Shown here piece after piece: positions 1-9,211 of a stretch of DNA of 64,000 nt; within the stretch, counting starts at the first letter, position 1; each line of letters starts with the position of its first letter. Both the position numbers and the translations under genes were made by a program. Location of the stretch: the NCBI RefSeq assembly GCF_014529535.1, contig NW_023503616.1, positions 1,364,001-1,428,000 on the forward strand. Direction: 5' to 3'. The DNA comes from Bradysia coprophila (taxonomy: Eukaryota; Arthropoda; Insecta; Diptera; Sciaridae). A model generated the notes under the pieces. It had not been told where the DNA came from. It made no database searches and worked only from the letters and a program-made list of their open reading frames with translations.

Positions 1-303
1 TTGACCCATGACCCCATCTTTGGGACAACCAACAACTTTTAACACACGTAATGTAATCGCTACAAAAATGAATGTGCCAGTTTAGGTACATAAAACAGTT
101 GATCTTGGGTAGTCCGCGAGTTTAGTGCAGCGAAAACAATTTCAAATAAAGAGCGGAATCAAACTGATTTTAAAAGATGCGGTGTGAGCTCATTCTTCAA
201 ACGACTACGCTGAAAGACACAAACATTAAATAATACTTTTGAATAATAGTACGTCGAGTCAATTTTTTTTTGTTTAAAACAATTTGTGATTACCTAGTAA
301 GCA
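1..303 (+). other. 5' flank and presumed 5' UTR of CHMP2B copy 1
   Basis: No separate gene is visible. The stretch ends at the CHMP2B start codon and must hold its promoter and leader. I see no clear TATA box. It is absent upstream of CHMP2B copies 2 and 3, so it is the only CHMP2B promoter in the array. Confidence 0.4.
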
Positions 304-1427
304 ATGGATTTATTCAACGATTTGTTCGGCAAAAAACCAACTTTAAAAGGTAATTTCAAATCAGTCAATTAAGAAATTGCATTTCCTAAACTATGTCTCA
401 ACATCAAAAAGATGACTCACTTTATCACGTCATTCGCATACCTATTATAGTTTGTTATTCATTTGATTCTACTGACTTTCTCACGATTTATTTTACGATG
501 CAGAACAGCAGCGTGATAATGATAGAGCCCTTCGTAGGGCTGGAAGGGACATTGAACGAGAACGTCACAAACTCGAAAATGAAGAAAAGAAATTGGTGAG
601 TGTTGTGATAACAAATCGTTCGTCACATCATTTGTATGTTTAAATTGTTTACACGAGTAATCTCTGTCTACAATAGCACTGCTAGGAAGCAGAGCTGTGC
701 TGTCTACCCAATGTATGACTTGAACAGAAACGTTCTCAGATTGCTTGCTTATGTTTGAACGTAAAATTATCACAGAGAGCTCTGCATTAATCAGAAAATC
801 TATTCGTTTTGACCTAAATGAAACACAAAAGTGCATATTGCTGAGCAACGACATTGTTTTCATTCACAGGAATTAGAGATCAAAAAGGCAGCCAAGGAAG
901 GCAACAAAGATGCGTGTACATTGCTAGCTAAGCAACTGGTTCAGCTGAGAAAGCAAAAGAATCGAACTTATGCGGCCAATAGCAAGATCAGTAGCGTTGG
1001 CATGCAAAACAAAACTATGGGTGCGAATATAGCATTGGCTGGCGCAATGAAAACCACAACGAAAACAATGGCTGATATGAACAAAATAATGAGACCCGAA
1101 GCCATTGCTGGCGACATGAAAGCATTCCAAATGGCTAATATGAAAATGGAAATGACCGACGAAATGATCAATGACACATTGGACGATATGCTGACGGAAT
1201 CCGGTGATGAATCCGAATCCGATCAAATTGTCAGCCAGGTTCTCGATGAAATCGGAATTGAAATATCTGGAAAGGTGAATGAATTCAGGTTCATGGACCA
1301 CAATACCGTTTTTTTCATCGATTTAATTTTTCAGATGTCCAATGCACCAACATTGACCGATACGATTGGAAATGCGAGTAAGGAAAAAGACATTGAGGCA
1401 CAGTTGGCTCGGTTGAGAACCACATAA
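304..1427 (+). CDS. CHMP2B: CHMP2B, ESCRT-III subunit (complete copy 1)
   Basis: ESCRT-III subunit of the Vps2 type, which polymerises on endosomal and other membranes during scission and is removed by Vps4. Exons read by phase: 304-349, 504-595, 870-1274, 1335-1427, giving 211 aa (human 213). The N-terminus MDLFNDLFGKKPTLK is joined by splicing to EQQRDNDRALRRAGRDIERE. The core LRKQKNRTY, the segment MTDEMINDTLDD and QVLDEIGIEISGK are family hallmarks. The C-terminal IEAQLARLR fits the MIT-interacting motif bound by Vps4. The last intron (1275-1334) is 60 nt, a multiple of three, and has no in-frame stop, so its retention would insert 20 residues. AATAAA lies at 1460-1465. This is the only one of three tandem copies that has exon 1. 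Confidence 0.93.
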
Positions 1428-1687
1428 AGGATGATTGTGAGACAATTTTACATCTACAAAATAAAATGTTAATCAGAATTGTGAATGTTAAACAGCAGCA
1501 TCATTTGGTTTCGTAAATTTGCTAAGTTAATTTTATATCGTGGCTCAGAGCATTAAAATCTATGAATTAATAAACAACTGCACCCAGATCTTCAAATTTA
1601 TTAATTAATTAGCGTTTATTGCCTGGTCCAGTGTTTCAGTGTTTCAGTCAATTTATTACTATTTTCGCTCGATATGAACCAGACCTA

Positions 1688-2591
1688 AGAATGAATTTAC
1701 GAGAACATTTGCGTCAGCTTATATGATCATGAGATTCAAGCTACTTCCGATCTTTTATAGAATCATAGACTGTCTTGACAATTTTGTAGAGCAACTTTTT
1801 TATAGTCACTTTATATGTGGCAGTAGAGTTGTAAAAGTAGACCCATGTCGTACAGTAAAACTAAAATTAATTTGTGAACTCAAATTTCGTCAATAAACAG
1901 ACGATTTATATGGAAGTTTTGAAGTACCTACAAAGAAGCTGCGATACATACCCAAAAAAGGCAGAAAGTCCTTGTATGCAAGCGTTAGATACCGAATATC
2001 AGTATCTGGCTCTTGCCTTTGGAATCTCTTGGAACAACAACCAAACAAATTTGACCTTGAATATTGAAGAGTGGTCTCCAAGGAGGCCAACGATACTTCT
2101 TCGGATGTCGTTAGTCGTTACTGTCCAAGATGGTAACAAGAAATTGAAAAAAAGACTACTTCGGAGGACTTCTAAGTGCTCCTCTGCCACTGCAAAGCCA
2201 CTAAAAACAAAATACCTCGTTGAAGGTCTCTTCTTTTCAATGATACCAAACATATGTGGGTAAAAACCCGACGAATGTTTTTTTTTAATAAGTCAATGTG
2301 ACACACTGAAACAAATAGCAAAAAAAAAATAATCATTCCAGCAGCCTCACCCGTATTTTTTTTGCAATGAATGTAATAACACTAATCTAGAATAGTAAAT
2401 TAACTTCAAATTGAGCTGTGGATCAAAGGTTTAGCTATGTGCAGTTTGCGTTGGCTACGAAGAGTAGTGTTACTGTTATAAGTGAAAACAGTCCCAAAGC
2501 CCAATTTTAAGAGTAATCTATAGAGCTATCGGTCATTCAGATCGGAAGTAGCTTGAATCTCGGTTGTTCGAGATTTTCACAAATTCATTCT
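1688..2591. mobile_element. TA-flanked MITE, ~904 bp (copy 1)
   Basis: Ends are AGAATGAATTT and its inverse AAATTCATTCT, flanked by TA at 1686-1687 and 2592-2593. A second inverted block, GATTCAAGCTACTTCCGATCT, lies a little further in on both sides. The fourth finger-gene locus has an uninterrupted CCAGACTTAAAAGTAAG near 24652, which looks like the empty site. TA duplication and terminal inverted repeats suggest a Tc1/mariner-type non-autonomous element. Open frames inside it (for example 1874-2263) match nothing I know. Confidence 0.6.
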
Positions 2592-3030
2592 TAAAAGTAA
2601 GTCACAGATGGAATAAAAGAAAAGATGAATGATGTTTACCTCAAAAAAATGATTTTAAGTGAACTTTACTTCACGGCGATCAAATTTTATCTCGATTTTT
2701 TAGTGTGAAAGGTAAGGTAGGCAATAGGCAGGAAATGGTACTTCTCTGCACACTATTATTGGGTATTTTACATGGAATTTTCCGTTGGAGACAAAAAAAA
2801 ACACCTGCACCATAGTGGTGCAATAAAATCTGATTACTTTATGCTACCATTGAAACAGTCTTGGAAATTTTCCATTCCACTGACGAAAATTATATACTGT
2901 ACATACACTAATGACTTTGCAAATCCTTTGATTTATCTACCGCTTTACTGGGGGTAAAGTCTAATGACAGACTCATTGCAGGGTCATAGGTAGAATTGGA
3001 CATACCATTCGGCAGGTATTTTTTTGTTGC
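2592..3030. other. Upstream region of finger gene copy 1
   Basis: No gene recognised. Short open frames exist, but the equivalent stretch at the fourth locus (24.9-25.47 kb) has diverged and does not keep them. The region is probably promoter-proximal noncoding DNA. Confidence 0.4.
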
Positions 3031-3070
3031 TTAAATAGAGGCCTCTTTGTGCAAATTACAATCAGTTTGC
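3031..3070 (+). promoter_or_regulatory. Core promoter of finger gene copy 1
   Basis: TTAAATAG at 3031-3038 acts as the TATA box and TCAGTTTG at 3062-3069 fits the insect initiator, with the presumed +1 A at 3064, 33 bp after the first T. The same two motifs at the same spacing recur at all four finger loci. The stretch AAATAGAGGC followed by CTTTGT resembles the start of fly hsp70 promoters, but I see no convincing heat-shock-element array upstream. Confidence 0.6.
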
Positions 3071-3189
3071 ATTAGTCTTTTGCCCAGACAACTCGCAGAA
3101 ATTACTCTAAGGCATAGAGTGTGAGATAGTGGAACTTTATTTGTTTACAAAGCACCGGATTTTTGTTTCTGTTTAATTAAAAAGAAGAA

Positions 3190-3705
3190 GAGTTTCGTTA
3201 AGACAACGGTGAACATTTCAAAAGTGCCTGAGTTATAGATTGAACCAAACCTGGTTGAACAAACAACAAAGATCAACCGTTTAATTGAAGAAAAAAAAGA
3301 ATTTCGTTAAGACAACGGTGAACATTTTAAAAGTGCCTGAGTTAAAGATTGAACCAAACCTGGTTGAACAAACAACAACGATCAACTGTTTAATTGAAAA
3401 AAAAAAGAATTTCGTTAAGACAACGGTGAACATTTCAAAAGTGCCTGAGTTAAAGATTGAACCAAACCTGGTTGAATATACAACAAAGATCAACTGTTTA
3501 ATTGAACAAAAACTAGAATTTCGTTAAGACAACGGTGAACATTTCAAAAGTGCCTGAATTAAAGATTGAACCAAACCTGGTTGAACAAACAACAAAGATC
3601 AACCGTTCAATTGAAAAAAAAAGAATTTCGTTAAGACAACGGTGAACATTTCAAAAGTGCCTGAATTATAGACTGAGCCTGGTTGAACAAACAGCAAAGA
3701 GCAAT
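3190..3705 (+). repeat. Leader minisatellite, 5 units of ~109 bp (copy 1)
   Basis: Five direct repeats, each carrying TTCGTTAAGACAACGGTGAA and ending in a run of A. They lie between the core promoter and the finger-gene start codon, so they should be in the 5' UTR. From 3064 to the start at 3766, about 700 nt, there is no ATG on the sense strand. Confidence 0.85.
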
Positions 3706-3765
3706 TATCCAAAAAAAAACATTACGACAAATATTGCAATCAGAGCGACAACAAAATCGAAAAAA

Positions 3766-4194
3766 ATGAACATCAATTTGGACGATTATTTCGCGAGTCT
3801 CATCGCCGATGAGAGTTCGACTAAACGTTTCGAAGCAAAATCAATCAGACAGAATTCTTATAAGTGTTCGCTGTGTCTCGCGGTTTATCCAGCCGGCGAA
3901 TTTAGAATGCATCACAGTCTCTGCCATCCAAATGAGCTTCTCAGCTATAAAACATATTCCAAGGGCAGCACCGAATATTTGGGGCGAATACTAGATACTT
4001 GGTACAAGTGTAAAACTTGTGGCAAATATCTTCAGATTGTAGATACAACTTTACACCATAAGCAACATCATCCGGAAATACAATCAATATCAAGCAATTA
4101 CATAAACATCAAATATGTGGAGCAGAGCCAGCAAAGCAGAGAATTTCAACATCGCCCTGCAAGAGACTCCAACTCCAGCGACTATCGGAATTGA
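3766..4194 (+). CDS. Two-finger C2H2-like protein, copy 1 (unrecognised family)
   Basis: Single-exon gene of 142 aa starting MNINLDDYFASLIADES. Two zinc-finger-like units are visible: YKCSLC followed by MHHSLCH (about residues 33-54), and YKCKTCGKY followed by LHHKQHH (about 85-108). Both have CxxC and clustered histidines; the spacing is not the classic Krueppel type. The C-terminal ~35 residues are polar and carry no domain I know. The start is the first ATG after a ~700-nt AUG-free leader. AATAAA is at 4460-4465. Function is unknown; DNA, RNA or protein binding by the fingers is possible. Four near-identical copies occur in this window and the reading frame is intact in all four, which supports a real protein. 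Confidence 0.7.
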   Translation: MNINLDDYFASLIADESSTKRFEAKSIRQNSYKCSLCLAVYPAGEFRMHHSLCHPNELLSYKTYSKGSTEYLGRILDTWYKCKTCGKYLQIVDTTLHHKQHHPEIQSISSNYINIKYVEQSQQSREFQHRPARDSNSSDYRN

Positions 4195-4643
4195 AAAATC
4201 AGCGCGAAAATGCAGAACCATCAACACCTTTTTCGTATCGGTTATACCTGACGTGCAGTGACGTTATGTAGATAAGCAAACGTTTTGTAATATTTATGTA
4301 GAATCTATCGATTGTAACAACGCACTTCAAGCAAAGTAAAAGTAAAAAAGTCACTAAAGTAAAAAATGAAAAAAATTTTAATTCAAAATATTACTCTACT
4401 TGGCAGCTATTGCTTGAAGTGGGTTGATTGTAAGTAAAAAATCCAATCGCTTTTCATTAAATAAATTCTTTTTTGTACCAAATCCTTGTCGTTTATTTGA
4501 GAGAGTCAATTAAGAGATTTCATTTCCTAAACTATGTCTCAATATCAAAAGATGACTCACTTTATCACGTCATTCGCATACCTATTATAGTTTGTTATTC
4601 ATTTAATGCTACTGATTTTCACACGATTTATTTTACGATGCAG

Positions 4644-5600
4644 AACAGCAGCGTGATAATGATAGAGCCCTTCGTAGGGCTGGAAGGGACATTGAACGAG
4701 AACGTCACAAACTCGAAAATGAAGAAAAGAAATTGGTGAGTTTTGTGATAACAAATCGTTCGTCACATCATTTGTATGTTTAAATTGTTTACACGAGTAA
4801 TCTCTGTCTACAATAGCACTGCTAGGAAGCAGAGCTGTGCTGTCTACCCAATGTATGACTTGGAGAGAAACGTTCTCACATTGCTTGCTTATGTTTGAAT
4901 GTAAAATTATCATAGAGAGCTCTGCATTAATCAGAAAATCTATTCATTTTGACCTAAATGAAACACAAAAGTGCATATTGCTGAGCAACGACATTGTTTT
5001 CATTCACAGGAATTAGAGATCGACTGGCCATACCTACTTATCTACTTTCATTGCAAAAAGGCAGCCAAGGAAGGCAACAAAGATGCGTGTACATTGCTAG
5101 CTAAGCAACTGGTTCAGCTGAGAAAGCAAAAGAATCGAACTTATGCGGCCAATAGCAAGATCAGTAGCGTTGGCATGCAAAACAAAACTATGGGTGCGAA
5201 TATAGCATTGGCTGGCGCAATGAAAACCACAACGAAAACAATGGCTGATATGAACAAAATAATGAGACCCGAAGCTATTGCTGGCGACATGAAAGCATTC
5301 CAAATGGCTAATATGAAAATGGAAATGACCGACGAAATGATCAATGACACATTGGACGATATGCTGACGGAATCCGGTGATGAATCCGAATCCGATCAAA
5401 TTGTCAGCCAGGTTCTCGATGAAATCGGAATTGAAATATCTGGAAAGGTGAATGAATTCAGGTTCATGGACCACAATACCGTTTTTTTCATCGATTTAAT
5501 TTTTCAGATGTCCAATGCACCAACATTGACCGATACGATTGGAAATGCGAGTAAGGAAAAAGACATTGAGGCACAGTTGGCTCGGTTGAGAACCACATAA
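4644..5600 (+). pseudogene. CHMP2B copy 2, lacks exon 1; exons 2-4 open
   Basis: Exons matching copy 1 are 4644-4735, 5010-5447 and 5508-5600, with splice sites kept and no frameshift. Exon 1, with the start codon and the N-terminal membrane-binding residues, is missing, because the duplication began in intron 1. Exon 3 carries a 33-nt in-frame insertion encoding DWPYLLIYFHC after ELEI, in the region of helix alpha-1/alpha-2, which copies 1 and 3 lack. The rest is nearly identical to copy 1. It could be expressed only if exon 1 of copy 1 were spliced to it, or from a new promoter. I call it a truncated duplicate. Confidence 0.75.
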
Positions 5601-5855
5601 AGGATGATTGTGAGACAATTTTACATCTACAAAATAAAATGTTAATAAGAATTGTGAATTTTAAACAGCAGCATCATTTGGTTTCGTAAATTTGCTAAGT
5701 TAATTTTATATCGTGGCTCAGAGCATTAAAATCTATGAATTAATAAACAACTGCACCCAGATCTTCAAATTTATTAATTAATTAGTGTTTATTGCCTGGT
5801 CCAGTGTTTCAGTGTTTCAGTCAATTTATTATTATTTTCGCTCGATATGAACCAG

Positions 5856-6736
5856 TCAGCTTATATGATCATGAGATTCAAGCTACTTCCGATCTTTCAT
5901 AGAATCATAGACTGTCTTGACAATTTTGTAGAGCAACTTTTTTATAGTTACTTTATATTTGGCAGTAGAGTTGTAAAAGTAGACCCATGTCGTACAGTAA
6001 AACTAAAATTAATTTGTGAACTCAAATTTCGTCAATAAACAGACGATTTATATGGAAGTTTTGAAGTACCTACAAAGAAGCTGCGATACATACCCAAAAA
6101 AGGCAGAAAGTCCTTGTATGCAAGCGTTAGATACCGAATATCAGTATCTGGCTTTTGCCTTTGGAATCTCTTGGAACAACAACCAAACAAATTTGACATT
6201 GAATATTGAAGAGTTGTCTGCAAGAAGGCCAACGATACTTCTTCGGAAGTCGTTAGTCGTTACTGTCCAAGATGGTAACAAGAAATTGAAAAAAAGACTA
6301 CTTCGGAGGACTTCTAAGTGCTCCTCTGCCACTGCAAAGCCACTAAAAACAAAATACCTCGTTGAAGGTCTCTTCTTTTCAATGATACCAAACATATGTG
6401 GGTAAAAACCCGACGAATGTTTTTTTTTTAATAAGTCAATGTGACACACTGAAACAAATAGCAAAAAAAAAAAATAATCATTCCAGCAGCCTCACCCGTA
6501 TTTTTTTTGCAATGAATGTAATAACACTAATCTAGAATAGTAAATTAACTTCAAATTGAGCTGTGGATCAAAGGCTTAGCTATGTGCAGTTTGCGTTGGC
6601 TACGAAGAGTAGTGTTACTGTTATTAGTGAAAACAGTCCCAAAGCCCAATTTTAAGAGTAATCTATAGAGCTATCGGTCATTCAGATCGGAAGTAGCTTG
6701 AATCTCGGTTGTTCGAGATTTTCACAAATTCATTCT
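5856..6736. mobile_element. TA-flanked MITE, copy 2 (left end lost)
   Basis: Same element as in unit 1. The left ~30 bp, including the terminal AGAATGAATTT, is missing (ACCAG is joined directly to TCAGCTTATATG). The right end, ATTCATTCT followed by TA, is kept. It was inherited by duplication, not a new insertion. Confidence 0.55.
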
Positions 6737-7174
6737 TAAAAGTAAGTCACAGATGGAATAAAAGAAAAGATGAATGATGTTTACCTCAAAAAAATGATTT
6801 TAAGTGAACTTTACTTCACGGCGATCAAATTTTATCTCGATTTTTTAGTGTGAAAGGTAAGGTAGGCAATAGGCAGGAAATGGTACTTCTCTGCACACTA
6901 TTATTGGGTATTTTACATGGAATTTTCCGTTGGAGACAAAAAAAACACCTGCACCATAGTGGTGCAATAAAATCTGATTACTTTATGCTACCATTGAAAC
7001 AGTCTTGGAAATTTTCCATTCCACTGACGAAAATTATATACTGTACATACACTAATGACTTTGCAAATCCTTTGATTTATCTACCGCTTTACTGGGGGTA
7101 AAGTCTAATGACAGACTCATTGCAGGGTCATAGGTAGAATTGGACATACCATTCGGCAGGTATTTTTTTGTTGC

Positions 7175-7214
7175 TTAAATAGAGGCCTCTTTGTGCAAAT
7201 TACAATCAGTTTGC
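7175..7214 (+). promoter_or_regulatory. Core promoter of finger gene copy 2
   Basis: TTAAATAG at 7175-7182 and TCAGTTTG with presumed +1 at 7208, spacing 33, identical to copy 1. Confidence 0.6.
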
Positions 7215-7330
7215 ATTAGTCTTTTGCCCAGACAACTCGCAGAAATTACTCTAAGGCATAGAGTGTGAGATAGTGGAACTTTATTTGTTTACAAAGCACC
7301 GGATTTTTGTTTCTGTTTAATTAAAAAGAA

Positions 7331-8275
7331 GAAGAGTTTCGTTAAGACAACGGTGAACATTTCAAAAGTGCCTGAGTTATAGATTGAACCAAACCTGGTT
7401 GAACAAACAACAAAGATCAACCGTTTAATTGAAGAAAAAAAAGAATTTCGTTAAGACAACGGTGAACATTTTAAAAGTGCCTGAGTTAAAGATTGAACCA
7501 AACCTGGTTGAACAAACAACAACGATCAACTGTTTAATTGAAAAAAAAAAGAATTTCGTTAAGACAACGGTGAACATTTCAAAAGTGCCTGAGTTAAAGA
7601 TTGAACCAAACCTGGTTGAATATACAACAAAGATCAACCGTTTAATTGAAGAAAAAAAAGAATTTCGTTAAGACAACGGTGAACATTTTAAAAGTGCCTG
7701 AGTTAAAGATTGAACCAAACCTGGTTGAACAAACAACAACGATCAACTGTTTAATTGAAGAAAAAAAAGAATTTCGTTAAGACAACGGTGAACATTTTAA
7801 AAGTGCCTGAGTTAAAGATTGAACCAAACCTGGTTGAACAAACAACAACGATCAACTGTTTAATTGAAGAAAAAAAAGAATTTCGTTAAGACAACGGTGA
7901 ACATTTTAAAAGTGCCTGAGTTAAAGATTGAACCAAACCTGGTTGAACAAACAACAACGATCAACTGTTTAATTGAAAAAAAAAAAAGAATTTCGTTAAG
8001 ACAACGGTGAACATTTCAAAAGATTGAACCAAACCTGGTTGAATATACAACAAAGATCAACTGTTTAATTGAACAAAAACTAGAATTTCGTTAAGACAAC
8101 GGTGAACATTTCAAAAGTGCCTGAATTAAAGATTGAACCAAACCTGGTTGAACAAACAACAAAGATCAACCGTTCAATTGAAAAAAAAAAGAATTTCGTT
8201 AAGACAACGGTGAACATTTCAAAAGTGCCTGAATTATAGACTGAGCCTGGTTGAACAAACAGCAAAGAGCAATTA
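7331..8275 (+). repeat. Leader minisatellite, 9 units (copy 2)
   Basis: Nine units of the ~109-bp leader repeat; one (near 7997) is internally shortened. The middle units are almost identical to each other, as expected from recent unequal exchange or slippage. No sense-strand ATG appears in the roughly 1.1-kb leader. Confidence 0.85.
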
Positions 8276-8333
8276 TCCAAAAAAAAACATTACGACAAAT
8301 ATTGCAATCAGAGCGACAACAAAATCGAAAAAA

Positions 8334-8762
8334 ATGAACATCAATTTGGACGATTATTTCGCGAGTCTCATCGCCGATGAGGGTTCGACTAAACGTTTCG
8401 AAGCAAAATCAATCAGACAGAATTCTTATAAGTGTTCGCTGTGTCTCGCGGTTTATCCAGCCGGCGAATTTAGAATGCATCACAGTCTCTGCCATCCAAA
8501 TGAGCTTCTCAGCTATAAAACATATTCCAAGGGCAGCACCGAATATTTGGGGCGAATACTAGATACTTGGTACAAGTGTAAAACTTGTGGCAAATATCTT
8601 CAGATTGTAGATACAACTTTACACCATAAGCAACATCATCCGGAAATACAATCAATATCAAGCAATTACATAAACATCAAATATGTGGAGCAGAGCCAGC
8701 AAAGCAGAGAATTTCAACATCGCCCTGCAAGAGACTCCAACTCCAGCGACTATCGGAATTGA
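8334..8762 (+). CDS. Two-finger C2H2-like protein, copy 2
   Basis: 142 aa, the same as copy 1 except glycine for serine in DEGSTKRF. Both CxxC/His-rich fingers are intact, and the start again follows an AUG-free leader. Nothing separates it from copy 1 except the longer leader. Function unknown. Confidence 0.7.
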   Translation: MNINLDDYFASLIADEGSTKRFEAKSIRQNSYKCSLCLAVYPAGEFRMHHSLCHPNELLSYKTYSKGSTEYLGRILDTWYKCKTCGKYLQIVDTTLHHKQHHPEIQSISSNYINIKYVEQSQQSREFQHRPARDSNSSDYRN

Positions 8763-9211
8763 AAAATCAGCGCGAAAATGCAGAACCATCAACACCTTTT
8801 TCGTATCGGTTATACCTGACGTGCAGTGACGTTATGTAGATAAGCAAACGTTTTGTAATATTTATGTAGAATCTATCGATTGTAACAACGCACTTCAAGC
8901 AAAGTAAAAGTAAAAAAGTCCCTAAAGTAAAAAATGAAAAAAATTTTAATTCAAAATATTACTCTACTTGGCAGCTATTGCTTGAAGTGGGTTGATTGTA
9001 AGTAAAAAATCCAATCGCTTTTCATTAAATAAATTCTTTTTTGTACCAAATCCTTGTCGTTTATTTGAGAGAGTCAATTAAGAGATTTCATTTCCTAAAC
9101 TATGTCTCAATATCAAAAGATGACTCACTTTATCACGTCATTCGCATACCTATTATAGTTTGTTATTCATTTAATGCTACTGATTTTCACACGATTTATT
9201 TTACGATGCAG

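Larger units (their letters stand above)
364..4504 (+). repeat. Tandem array unit 1 (CHMP2B exons 2-4 + MITE + finger gene)
   Basis: First unit of a three-unit direct tandem array, about 4.14 kb. It starts inside CHMP2B intron 1 (GTCAATTAAG) and ends just after the 3' end of the finger gene, where a sequence ending GTTTATTTG is joined to the next GTCAATTAAG. The sequence 5' of 364 (exon 1 and promoter) is not repeated. Identity to unit 2 is very high throughout, so the duplication is recent. Confidence 0.9.
4505..9072 (+). repeat. Tandem array unit 2
   Basis: Second unit of the array, about 4.57 kb. It is longer than unit 1 mainly because the leader minisatellite has nine units instead of five. 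The left junction fuses the finger-gene 3' flank to CHMP2B intron 1, so no CHMP2B exon 1 is present. Confidence 0.9.

Noticed and set aside
924-1301. Long antisense frames over CHMP2B exon 3
   Set aside because: Shadow of the conserved sense coding sequence.
1874-2263. 129-residue open frame in the MITE, with an antisense frame
   Set aside because: Lies inside a MITE, matches nothing known, and is disrupted in unit 3. Similarity among units only reflects the duplication.
3285-3527. 80-residue frame through the leader minisatellite, both strands
   Set aside because: Simply the ~109-bp repeat read without stops; no ATG on the sense strand at a plausible start, and unit number varies.
6850-7101. 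83-residue open frame upstream of finger gene copy 2, repeated at 12448
   Set aside because: It has no ATG-based start in unit 1's equivalent frame, and the fourth locus has diverged with stops in the matching region. Probably noncoding.
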